From Candidatus Eremiobacteraceae bacterium (lineage in GTDB: Bacteria; Vulcanimicrobiota; Vulcanimicrobiia; Eremiobacterales; Eremiobacteraceae): a stretch of 35,056 nt of DNA. This document shows positions 23,983 to 30,974 of this stretch, piece after piece. A program made the translations under genes and the position numbers. The stretch spans positions 1-35,056 of the forward strand of contig DATFYX010000076.1 in assembly GCA_035314825.1 (NCBI GenBank), given 5' to 3'. Each line of letters opens with the position of its first letter. The first letter of the stretch is position 1. A model generated the notes under the pieces. It searched no databases and was not told where the DNA came from. It worked only from the letters and a program-made list of their open reading frames with translations.

Positions 23983-24899
23983 GTCGCGCTGAAGTTGGCC
24001 GGCGCGGCCAAATTCTCGTGTTTGACGGCAAGCGCGCGCCAGCGCTCGGCTCCAAGCAGCTTCAAGTAAACGGCACGCGATCCGATGCCGGCGATCCAGC
24101 GCTGGCGCCATTGCTCGAACCCTTCGGCGGTCTTGGTCTGCGCGTGGTATTCGTGATAGAAATCGGTATCGCGGCCGTAATAGCCTTGGACGGGTGACGG
24201 ATGCGCGCCGCCCGGCTCGTGCACGACCGCGGTCACGCGGTGCGGTGGGACGAGTACGCGGTTGGGGTCGCTCTTGATAACGCCGACCGGCACGATCTCT
24301 TCGGCGACGACGATGACCTTGGCAGCCGCAAGCCCCGCCTCTTCGCTCACGCCGAGATTGCCCCAGCAGTGATTGCCGCCGGTCTCGTCGGCCCGCTGGA
24401 CCTGCAGCACAGCCACGTCTGGCACGATCGCGGGCACGAGCAGCACGGGCTCGCCATCGAGCGGCGACTGTGCGGGGCGCAACGTCGCGTTGGTTTTGAG
24501 GATGTCCGAACCCAGCAGCGTGCGCGCGGGGATGAACGGCACGCCGAGCGCCCCGGCGAGCAAACTGAGCGCGATCGTGAAGTTGGAGTGATCTTCGATC
24601 GTGATCTTGTGCGGCACGCCGTCTTCGGCCGCGCGCCGGTAATTGTAGCCCAGGCCGGCGCTGACGTTGCCCGCCCACGCCGCGACGACGGTGCGCACGC
24701 AGCCGGCACCGATGAGCTGGTCGAAGAGGATGTCGGAGATCGGGCCGATGACGGTGAGGTCGCGCCTCTTCTGGCGGATGATCTCGTGGCCCGCCGAGAA
24801 CGGGATAAGCGCCTCAAGCGCCAACCCGAGGGCGACCGAGGAGCCGTCGGGCACGTGCTGCGCGATGGCCTCGCGCATGGTCGTGAGCTTCGATTTCAC
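23979..24899 (-). CDS. CoA-transferase, alpha subunit (GctA/IpdA-like)
   Basis: The 306-residue protein has the Rossmann-like CoA-transferase I fold: VPDGSSVALGLALEALIPFSAGHEIIRQ, DLTVIGPISDILFDQLIGAG, TVVAAWAGNVSAGLGYNYRRA, LLPAIVPDVAVLQVQRADETGGNHCWG (in motif form) and VIVVAEEIVPVGVIKSDPNRV. It pairs with the overlapping beta subunit. Start is GTG 24899 with an AAGG SD. The gene follows the enoyl-CoA hydratase on the same strand, with two hairpins in the 86-bp gap. Context suggests use in acyl-CoA or aromatic/alicyclic acid breakdown. Confidence 0.87.
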   Translation of the reverse strand: MKSKLTTMREAIAQHVPDGSSVALGLALEALIPFSAGHEIIRQKRRDLTVIGPISDILFDQLIGAGCVRTVVAAWAGNVSAGLGYNYRRAAEDGVPHKITIEDHSNFTIALSLLAGALGVPFIPARTLLGSDILKTNATLRPAQSPLDGEPVLLVPAIVPDVAVLQVQRADETGGNHCWGNLGVSEEAGLAAAKVIVVAEEIVPVGVIKSDPNRVLVPPHRVTAVVHEPGGAHPSPVQGYYGRDTDFYHEYHAQTKTAEGFEQWRQRWIAGIGSRAVYLKLLGAERWRALAVKHENLAAPANFSAT

Positions 24900-24919
24900 G
24901 CCTTACCGCCACTAACGGA

Positions 24920-24977
24920 GTAGCGCGTCTTTTCGAAACGCGCTACTTCGTCAAGACCTGCGCGTTCGCGAACGCGC
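24920..24977. terminator. Two adjacent hairpins between hydratase and CoA-transferase genes
   Basis: The first hairpin has 9-bp arms GTAGCGCGT / ACGCGCTAC (24920-24928, 24938-24946). The second is an 18-bp perfect palindrome GCGCGTTCGCGAACGCGC (24960-24977), nine bases after the hydratase stop on the minus strand. Neither has a clear T run; they may attenuate or protect the hydratase mRNA. Confidence 0.45.
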
Positions 24978-24985
24978 CACTGCGA

Positions 24986-25816
24986 TTACGAGTTGGTGAA
25001 TTTGGCCATGCGTTTCTCGACGTACGCGTTGAGGCCTTCCTTGGCGTCGCTGCTTTGGAACAGCAGCTGTTGCAGCTCGCGTTCGATCGAGAGCGCCTCG
25101 GAGAACGGCACTTCGCCGCCCGACACCACCGAGCGCTTGATGTTGCCGACCGCCTTGGCCGCTTTGTTCGGCGTCGTGAACTGCTTGGCGTAGGTGATGA
25201 CGTCTTTGAAGAACGCCGCGCCGTCGCCCTCGTAGATCTCGGTGACGAGACCCAGCTCCTGCGCTTCTTCGAACGAGAAGGTGCGGCCGGTGACCATCAG
25301 CTCGAGCGCTTTTGTGCGGCCGACCACGCGCGTGAGCCGCTGCGTGCCGCCCGTGCCCGGCAGCACGCCCAGCGCCACTTCGGGCAACCCGATCTTGCCG
25401 GCGTTCTTGCGCGCGAGGCGCATGTCGCAGGCCAGCGCGATCTCAAGACCGCCGCCGACGGTGTGGCCGTTGAGCGCCGCGATGACGAGCTTGGGGGTCT
25501 GCTCGAGCCGCGTCAGCGTCTCGTTGGCGTGCAGGCAGAAATAGTACTTGAACGTCGGGTCGACTTTCTGCAGCATGCCGATGTTCGCGCCGGCGCAGAA
25601 GAACTTCTCACCGGCGCCGGTCAGCACGATGACCTGCACCGCATTGTCGAAACGCGCCTGCAAGATGGCGTCGTCGAGCTGGCGCATCATCTCGTGCGTG
25701 TATGTGTTCGCGGGCGGGTCGTCGAAGGTGATGACGGCGATATGGTCACCCTCTTTACGGTAGGTGACCAGCGTCTTGCCGTTGGCCTTGGTCTCGCTCT
25801 CGATCTTGGTGGCCAC
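24986..25816 (-). CDS. Enoyl-CoA hydratase/isomerase (crotonase family)
   Basis: The 276-residue protein hydrates trans-2-enoyl-CoA. Crotonase marks are FCAGANIGMLQ (oxyanion-hole region), NGHTVGGGLEIALACDMRLA with the first catalytic Glu, and LPEVALGVLPGTGGTQRLTRVVG with the second. A short N-terminal extension (about 15 residues) precedes the fold. GTG at 25816 has AAGGAG six bases upstream and lies ten bases after the PaaA/BoxB-like stop, so the two are an operon. In the paa pathway PaaF/PaaG are crotonases; here the exact step is inferred. Confidence 0.93.
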   Translation of the reverse strand: MATKIESETKANGKTLVTYRKEGDHIAVITFDDPPANTYTHEMMRQLDDAILQARFDNAVQVIVLTGAGEKFFCAGANIGMLQKVDPTFKYYFCLHANETLTRLEQTPKLVIAALNGHTVGGGLEIALACDMRLARKNAGKIGLPEVALGVLPGTGGTQRLTRVVGRTKALELMVTGRTFSFEEAQELGLVTEIYEGDGAAFFKDVITYAKQFTTPNKAAKAVGNIKRSVVSGGEVPFSEALSIERELQQLLFQSSDAKEGLNAYVEKRMAKFTNS

Positions 25817-25826
25817 GATGTTCTCC

Positions 25827-26939
25827 TTACGCCGCTTTGGGCGCGACCCAATCTGATTGCTTGAAGATCTCTGCCAGCACTTTTTCGTCGTCCTCGTTCG
25901 GCAGCACTTCTTTGAGATGCTCTTCGTATTGGTCCCGGTCGAGCAACCGCCCGTCGACCGCGTATGTCTTGCCGGCGAACTCGCCGATCTGCCGATTGAA
26001 GCGGATGTCCGCTACGTACAGCTTCTCGTCGCCGGGGATGGCGGCGTTGACCTGATCGACGAGCTTGGCGCACTCCTCGTAGTACTGGCGGCGCGCGTAA
26101 TCGTTGAGCAGGTCTTTGTCGGCTTCAACGTCCTCTTTGTCTTCCTCAGGCCGGCCCTTGATGCCCCAGATGTACGCCCACACGGCGCTCGAGGAGTGAT
26201 CGTTGCCGAACAGATCCAGCGAGCCGGACAGCCACTTGTTGTGGTACTTCTGCTGGATGCTGACCGGCACGACGCCCGCTTTGGCCACACGCTTGAGGCC
26301 CGTAAGACCGGTGCCCAGATGGAACGACTCCTCGCGCAGCATCGGCCCCATGCTCATCGACAAGGGGCGGAAGCCTGAGTGCGAGAGCATCTGCAGCTGG
26401 AACTTGCCGTCGCGATCCATGTAGTTCTGATACGCGAACAGGTCGAGCCAGTGCTTGACCGGAGTGTTGAATGCGTTAAGCAGGCGCGTCCCCTGGTCCG
26501 CGCGCCGCTCGAGCATCTTCTCCGCCTCGATGCGCCCATCGTTACCGAAATGGTTGACCAGCAGGTGGCACATCTGATAACCGTGGCGCGTCTCTTCGAT
26601 GAACACGCGGCAGATCGAGTACATGTCGTATTCGGACGGCGCGGTCGCGAGCAGCTTGCGCTGCTGCTCGTTGGAAGCGAACTCGGTGTCGCCCTGGTAG
26701 ATGATCATGGTCAGCACCGCATCGCGCATGCGCTGGTCTGGGATCTCCATGACCTTCTCCCACTTGCGCTGGCCGGCGAACTCGCCGAACTCGATCTCGT
26801 CGCTGTGCGGATCGGCATACTTGGCTTCGAGCGTGTAGCCGCCGAGCACGCGGTTGAAGACCTCGGGGTCGACGTCGAGGTCCTTTTGCCAGTGGTGGAA
26901 CACCTCCACCCAATCGTCAAACGTCTTGATGCGCGCCAT
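25827..26939 (-). CDS. PaaA/BoxB-family diiron acyl-CoA epoxidase-like protein
   Basis: The 370-residue protein belongs to the ferritin-like Paa/Box oxygenase family, which epoxidises phenylacetyl-CoA (PaaA, about 310 aa) or benzoyl-CoA (BoxB, about 470 aa). Probable diiron ligands lie in GDTEFASNEQ, FIEETRHGYQMCHLL (E-x2-R-H) and MLREESFHLGTGLTGL (E-E-x2-H). Length is between the two known types. It opens with MARIKTFDDWVEVFHHWQKDLDVDPEVF. No PaaB, PaaC or PaaE (reductase) gene is next to it; instead an enoyl-CoA hydratase follows, and a PaaX-like regulator is divergent. AGGGG lies about 10 bases before the ATG. The electron donor is unknown from this window. Confidence 0.83.
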   Translation of the reverse strand: MARIKTFDDWVEVFHHWQKDLDVDPEVFNRVLGGYTLEAKYADPHSDEIEFGEFAGQRKWEKVMEIPDQRMRDAVLTMIIYQGDTEFASNEQQRKLLATAPSEYDMYSICRVFIEETRHGYQMCHLLVNHFGNDGRIEAEKMLERRADQGTRLLNAFNTPVKHWLDLFAYQNYMDRDGKFQLQMLSHSGFRPLSMSMGPMLREESFHLGTGLTGLKRVAKAGVVPVSIQQKYHNKWLSGSLDLFGNDHSSSAVWAYIWGIKGRPEEDKEDVEADKDLLNDYARRQYYEECAKLVDQVNAAIPGDEKLYVADIRFNRQIGEFAGKTYAVDGRLLDRDQYEEHLKEVLPNEDDEKVLAEIFKQSDWVAPKAA

Positions 26940-26957
26940 TTTACTCTACCCCTGGAG

Positions 26958-26977
26958 CGGTCGAATTTATTCGACCG
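26958..26977. repeat. 20-bp palindromic repeat, copy 4, in a divergent promoter
   Basis: CGGTCGAATTTATTCGACCG, identical to copy 3 and with a GGAG 5' flank. It overlaps the -35 position of the rightward promoter and the start region of the leftward one, so it could influence both even if its origin is as a repeat. Confidence 0.88.
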
Positions 26978-27013
26978 TTATGCTATAATTCTCACGGTCG
27001 GTCAAAATTTGCC
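26977..27013. promoter_or_regulatory. Face-to-face promoters for paaX-like gene (+) and PaaA/BoxB-like gene (-)
   Basis: Rightward: extended -10 TGCTATAAT (26981-26989) with only a weak -35. Leftward: TTGACC (27005-27000) and CATAAC (26982-26977) separated by 17 bases. An imperfect dyad GGTCAAAATTTGCC (27000-27013) covers the leftward -35 and lies just after the rightward start site, a natural position for autorepression by the PaaX-like regulator. It does not match the E. coli PaaX consensus as I remember it. Confidence 0.6.
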
Positions 27014-27062
27014 ACAATCGACGTAAGGATTCAACGCCCTGCCGCCACGCACCCCTCGCACG

Positions 27063-27914
27063 TTGGGATCGTTCCCCGGCATCGCACCGCTGCGCCCGCG
27101 CTCGATGCTCTTCACGTTATATGGCGACTACGCATACCCGCGCCGCGTCGACCTGTGGCTCGGCAGCCTCGTCGCGCTGGGCGCGCGCTTCGGCATCTCT
27201 GAGATGGCGGTCCGCTCGGCGGTCGCGCGTCTGGCGCGGGACGGATGGCTCGCAGCGCAGCGCGAGGGCAACCGCTCGTATTACGCGCTCACGAAACGCG
27301 GACGGGATCTCATCGAGGAAGGCACGCGGCGCATCTACCAGCCGCGCCGCGGCGCGTGGAACGGCCGCTGGTGTCTGCTGACCTATGCCATCCCGGAGAC
27401 CAAACGCGCACACCGCGACCGGCTGCGCAAGCAGCTCGCGTGGTTGGGCTTCGGCGCACTCGGCGGTGGGACGTACATGAGCCCGCGCGACGTGCACGCA
27501 CAGGCTGCGGCGCTCGTCGAGGAACACGGCGTCGCCCGGTTTACGCGCATCTTCAGCGCGCAATTCGAAGGACCGGTGGCGGTCGCGGATCTGGTGCGGC
27601 GTTGCTGGCAGCTCGAATCCATCGCTCGCCACTACGCCGCGTTCGTCAAACATTACGAGCCGCTCTACGCGCGAGATGCCGCGTTGCGACGCAAGCGCGC
27701 GCTGTCCGATGACGATGCGTTCGTGCACCGTTTCGCGCTGACGCACGACTTCCGGCGTTTCCCGTTCATCGACCCGGATCTACCGGCGGAGCTGCTGCCC
27801 CGCGACTGGCCAGGCACGCGCGCGCGCGCGCTGTTTGCGAGCTATCACGCGCTGCTGACCGACGGCGCGCTCTCATATTTCAAGTCGACCGCCGAGCGCA
27901 ACCGTGCCGCCTGA
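27063..27914 (+). CDS. PaaX-family transcriptional repressor
   Basis: The 283-residue regulator has the PaaX layout: MLFTLYGDYAYP, a winged helix (about 35-80, GISEMAVRSAVARLARDGWLAAQREGNRSYYALTKRGR), the central domain (WNGRWCLLTYAIPETKRAHRDRLRKQLAWLGFG, motif form) and a C-terminal domain with FRRFPFIDPDLPAELLPRDWPG. PaaX represses phenylacetate genes and is released by phenylacetyl-CoA. TTG at 27063 is used here, but it has no SD; a CTG at 27039 has AAGGA nine bases upstream and may be the true start, and an ATG at 27105 is the first canonical start. Overlaps the next gene by 11 bases. Confidence 0.87.
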   Translation: MGSFPGIAPLRPRSMLFTLYGDYAYPRRVDLWLGSLVALGARFGISEMAVRSAVARLARDGWLAAQREGNRSYYALTKRGRDLIEEGTRRIYQPRRGAWNGRWCLLTYAIPETKRAHRDRLRKQLAWLGFGALGGGTYMSPRDVHAQAAALVEEHGVARFTRIFSAQFEGPVAVADLVRRCWQLESIARHYAAFVKHYEPLYARDAALRRKRALSDDDAFVHRFALTHDFRRFPFIDPDLPAELLPRDWPGTRARALFASYHALLTDGALSYFKSTAERNRAA

Positions 27915-28875
27915 ACAGCTGGCGCCCGATCTGTGGCGCATCAGAGTGCCCCTGCCGTTCCGCTTGCGCGAAGTCAACCTGTATCTGCTGCGCGGCGAGC
28001 ACGGATATACGCTTATCGACGCGGGTATCGACACCGCTGATGCGCGTGCGGCCTTCGACGCCGCTCTCGCCGAGCTGCGCGTGCCCGACACAGCGATCGA
28101 GCGCGTCTACGTCACGCACATGCATCCCGACCACATCGGCATGTCGGGCCGGCGCGCAGCCGCGGGATCGCGCATCTTTCTGCTAGGTCAGGAAGAACGG
28201 CGCGCGCGCTTCGTTTGGGGAACCGAGCCGCTGAGCGATTGGATAACGTATTCGCGCGAACACGGCGCAGGCGGTGAGATCGCCGAGGGGATCGTCACCG
28301 CGGTCAACGGGCTGCGCCGGGCGGTCACGTTGCCGGAGCGCTTCGAACACTTGTCGGACGGCGACGTCGTCGAGGCGGGCAAGCGGCGTCTGCGCGTCGT
28401 GTGGACGCCAGGCCACAGCGACTTCCATTACGTGCTGGTCGACGATGACGCGCGCGTCGTCTTCTGCGGCGACCAGCTCCTGCCGACGATCACGCCTAAC
28501 ATCGGGCTATATCCGGAATGCCGCCCCAATCCGTTGGAAGACTTCTTATGGTCGCTCGGGCGCTTCGAACGAGAATCCGCGTACGCGGTGTTGCCGGGCC
28601 ACGGTGAGAGCTACGCGACGTTGCCGGAGCGCATCGGCCAATTCCGCAAACACCATGACGAGCGTTTGGCCGGCGTCCGATCGCAGGTGGCCGCGAGCGA
28701 CGGCGCCGGCGTCACGGCGTTCGAAGTGGTGCGCCACTTCTGGGGCGACAAGCTCTCGACGCATGAGATACGTTTCGCGCTGGTCGAGGTAGTGGCGCAC
28801 CTAGAATATCTCCGCCTCGGCGGCGGACTCGCGCGCACCGACGATTCCGGCGTCTACCGATACCGGGTCGCCTAA
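27904..28875 (+). CDS. Metallo-beta-lactamase fold hydrolase
   Basis: The 323-residue protein has the MBL metal motif THMHPDHIGM (H-x-H-x-D-H), the Asp of VLVDAGI-type strand (TLIDAGIDTADA), GHS in WTPGHSDFHYVLV, the bridging Asp in VVFCGDQLLPTITP and His in VLPGHGESY. The C-terminal helical extension (about 225-323) resembles MBL proteins next to acyl-CoA genes, some of which act on thioesters. GTG at 27904 lies inside the end of the PaaX-like gene, so they are co-expressed. Substrate unknown. Confidence 0.9.
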   Translation: MPPEQLAPDLWRIRVPLPFRLREVNLYLLRGEHGYTLIDAGIDTADARAAFDAALAELRVPDTAIERVYVTHMHPDHIGMSGRRAAAGSRIFLLGQEERRARFVWGTEPLSDWITYSREHGAGGEIAEGIVTAVNGLRRAVTLPERFEHLSDGDVVEAGKRRLRVVWTPGHSDFHYVLVDDDARVVFCGDQLLPTITPNIGLYPECRPNPLEDFLWSLGRFERESAYAVLPGHGESYATLPERIGQFRKHHDERLAGVRSQVAASDGAGVTAFEVVRHFWGDKLSTHEIRFALVEVVAHLEYLRLGGGLARTDDSGVYRYRVA

Positions 28876-29282
28876 CCCGTTTCGGTCGTCGAGCTCGAGC
28901 GCATGGCGCTGCGCAGCCACGTGTTGAGCAGCGCGGCCAGGCCCAGCGCGCACGCGATGACCGCGATCGTCGTCAACCACTCCGCTCCCTGACCGGGCAA
29001 CTGATTGACGCCCTCAAGCGCGAACCCGATAGCGACCAACCAGAAACCCACCCGCTGATCGGTGGGGCCGAGCGTGGCGAAACCGGCGCAGATGACTGCC
29101 AGCAGCCCGAGCACGCTCAGGCCGCCCGACAGCAGGCTCAAACCACTCACGAATCCGACCGCTGCGCAGATGCCGCCGATCCACGCGATTGCTCCGCCGA
29201 CCTCTGCATCCCCGTATCGACGCACGAGCACGCCGATGAGCCAGAGCAACGCGCCGATACCGGCGCTGAGCCAGAAGATCAC
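28872..29282 (-). CDS. Small four-to-five-helix membrane protein
   Basis: The 136-residue protein consists almost wholly of hydrophobic helices (about 1-20, 28-50, 52-70, 78-95, 100-122). I do not recognise a family. GTG at 29282 overlaps the TGA of the upstream dehydrogenase (GTGA), which supports this start over the longer open frame. A SD-like AGGAGG lies further upstream inside the dehydrogenase gene. Its TAG overlaps the TAA of the convergent MBL gene. Confidence 0.7.
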   Translation of the reverse strand: MIFWLSAGIGALLWLIGVLVRRYGDAEVGGAIAWIGGICAAVGFVSGLSLLSGGLSVLGLLAVICAGFATLGPTDQRVGFWLVAIGFALEGVNQLPGQGAEWLTTIAVIACALGLAALLNTWLRSAMRSSSTTETG

Positions 29283-30154
29283 GTTGAAGTATTCGATGAC
29301 GCGCCCTCCTTGGGATACTCGTAGACGCCGCGGCCGACCTTGCGGCCCAAGCGGCCTGCCTTGACGTACTTGACCAGCAGCGGGCACGGCCGGAACTTCT
29401 CGCCGAGCGACTCGTGCAAGTACTCGAGGACTTTGAGCCGCGTGTCCAAGCCGACGAGGTCGATCATCTCGAACGGCCCCATCGGATGGTTGAGACCAAG
29501 TTTGAGCGCCTTGTCGATGTCGCGCGCCGACGCCACGCCCTCCTGCAGCATGTAGAACGCCTCGTTGCCGATCATCGCGTTGATGCGGCTCGTCGCAAAC
29601 CCGGGCGCCTCGTTGATGAGCACCGTCTCTTTGCCAGACCGTGCCGCCACTTCGAGCGCGACCTCGACCGCGCGCTGCGAAGTCTCCAGGCCGCGCACGA
29701 TCTCGACCAGTTTCATGATATGAGCCGGGTTGAAATAATGCATGCCGACCACGCGCGATGGATCCGTGACCGCCGCGGCGATCTCGGTGATGGACAGCGC
29801 CGAGGTATTCGTCGCGAAGATCGTGTCGGCCGGACATGCGTCTTGAAGCTCGCGCAGCACGGTGTGTTTGAGGCCCAGATCCTCGGGCACTGCCTCGATC
29901 ACCAGCTGCGCATTTGCGGCCGCAGCGCTGTCGGTGGAGGGTGAGATGCGAGATTGCGCGTCGCGCGCTTCTTGCGCCGTGAGCTTGCCGCGTTCGACGC
30001 CTGCCCGTAGGTTCGCATCGATCGTGGCCATCCCACGGGTCAGCCCCTCGCGCGCCGCATCGACGAGCGCGACCGAAAAGCCGGCCAGCGCCAAACTGTG
30101 GGCGATGCCGTTGCCCATCGTGCCTGCGCCGATCACCGCGACGCGTTCGATCAT
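29279..30154 (-). CDS. 3-hydroxyacyl-CoA (3-hydroxybutyryl-CoA) dehydrogenase
   Basis: The 291-residue enzyme oxidises 3-hydroxyacyl-CoA with NAD+. It has the NAD fold VAVIGAGTMGNGIAHSLALAGFSVALVD, ATNTSALSITEIAAAV, the catalytic-His motif GMHYFNPAHIMKLVEIVRG and the C-terminal dimer domain with NEAPGFATSRINAMIGNEAFYMLQEG, HPMGPFEMIDLVGLDT and GRLGRKVGRGVYEYP. Length is as for PaaH/Hbd. ATG at 30154 overlaps the stop of the small upstream gene. It suits the PaaX-linked acyl-CoA pathway. Confidence 0.94.
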   Translation of the reverse strand: MIERVAVIGAGTMGNGIAHSLALAGFSVALVDAAREGLTRGMATIDANLRAGVERGKLTAQEARDAQSRISPSTDSAAAANAQLVIEAVPEDLGLKHTVLRELQDACPADTIFATNTSALSITEIAAAVTDPSRVVGMHYFNPAHIMKLVEIVRGLETSQRAVEVALEVAARSGKETVLINEAPGFATSRINAMIGNEAFYMLQEGVASARDIDKALKLGLNHPMGPFEMIDLVGLDTRLKVLEYLHESLGEKFRPCPLLVKYVKAGRLGRKVGRGVYEYPKEGASSNTST

Positions 30155-30504
30155 TTGGACGGCTTGCGCCGGCCGCGCACGCGCGCTGCGCGGAGCGACT
30201 CGATGCCCGCGGCGTATTCTCGCGCCGCGCCGAACGCGGCGGTCAGGCGCGACCACGCGTCGTGGCGGCGGGCGACAGCGCTGGCGCCGGTACGCACGTA
30301 GGCTTGCGCGACCCGCACCTGCGCGATCGCGGTGCGCCAGACCCGGCCGGGGTCGCCCGGTCGGGCTTGCACGCCCAAGCGGTCGATGACGGGCGGCGCG
30401 ACGATGCGCGGATGCGCGGATGAGATCTCAAGGCGCGCAAGCGTGTATTCCGCCACCGCTTGGTTGTAGCCGGCGACCATCACGCGAAGGCGCAAGCGCA
30501 TCAT
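30151..30504 (-). CDS. Small basic hypothetical protein
   Basis: I do not recognise this 117-residue protein. It is Arg/Ala-rich, helical in appearance, starts MMRLRLRVMVAGYNQAVAEYT and ends RAARVRGRRKPSK. A mid region QARPGDPGRVWRTAIAQVRVAQAYVRTGA looks like paired helices. Support for a real gene is the exact ATGA overlap with the dehydrogenase start and the similar codon use. Only 20 bp separate its start from the divergent GNAT gene, leaving little room for promoters. Confidence 0.5.
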   Translation of the reverse strand: MMRLRLRVMVAGYNQAVAEYTLARLEISSAHPRIVAPPVIDRLGVQARPGDPGRVWRTAIAQVRVAQAYVRTGASAVARRHDAWSRLTAAFGAAREYAAGIESLRAARVRGRRKPSK

Positions 30505-30524
30505 GAGGGTAAACCCTGTGCGAT

Positions 30525-30974
30525 ATGCGCATGCGCCGGGCGAACGACGAGGACGCGGCCGCGATCCATCAGGTGCTCGAGCGCAGCGGTGGGGATGCGG
30601 CGCTTGCACCGGTCGAGGCGACGCTGGGCGACGTCGAATCGTTCTTGCGCGCCGACAACGCCGGCGCGTTCATCGCCGAGTTGGACGACCGCGATGCCGG
30701 TGCCGCGCTGTTCAGCCGCCAAGGCGATGTCATGTGGCTTTTCCATATCGCCGTTCTGCCGCACGCGCGCGCGAAGGGGATCGGCAAAGCGCTGGTCGGC
30801 GCGGTCGAAGCCGGCGCACGGGGAGCCGGCGCGAGCGCGGTATTCGTCCAGATCCCAAAACACGTCGAGGCCCGCTCCTTCTTCGAAGCGCTGGGCTATC
30901 ACGTGGACATCGAAGAAGACGACGTGGTCGCCGGAGAACCCATCACGCTGGTGGATTTGGTCAAACTGGTCTAG
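30525..30974 (+). CDS. GNAT family N-acetyltransferase
   Basis: The 149-residue protein has the GNAT fold: MRMRRANDEDAAAIHQVLE, the beta4/acetyl-CoA segment WLFHIAVLPHARAKGIGKALVGAVEAGARGAGA (with the R/Q-x-x-G-x-G/A pattern in ARAKGIGKAL), and the final ARSFFEALGYHVD. Substrate unknown. Its TAG overlaps the TAG of the convergent acylase gene at a shared CTAG. Confidence 0.88.
   Translation: MRMRRANDEDAAAIHQVLERSGGDAALAPVEATLGDVESFLRADNAGAFIAELDDRDAGAALFSRQGDVMWLFHIAVLPHARAKGIGKALVGAVEAGARGAGASAVFVQIPKHVEARSFFEALGYHVDIEEDDVVAGEPITLVDLVKLV

Noticed and set aside
24960-24977. 18-bp perfect palindrome considered as a further member of the dispersed repeat family
   Set aside because: Its sequence (GCGCGTTCGCGAACGCGC) is unrelated to the family consensus and flanks.
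29283-29837. Longer minus-strand frame upstream of the small membrane protein
   Set aside because: That part is out of frame within the 3-hydroxyacyl-CoA dehydrogenase gene; the GTGA overlap gives a natural start at 29282.
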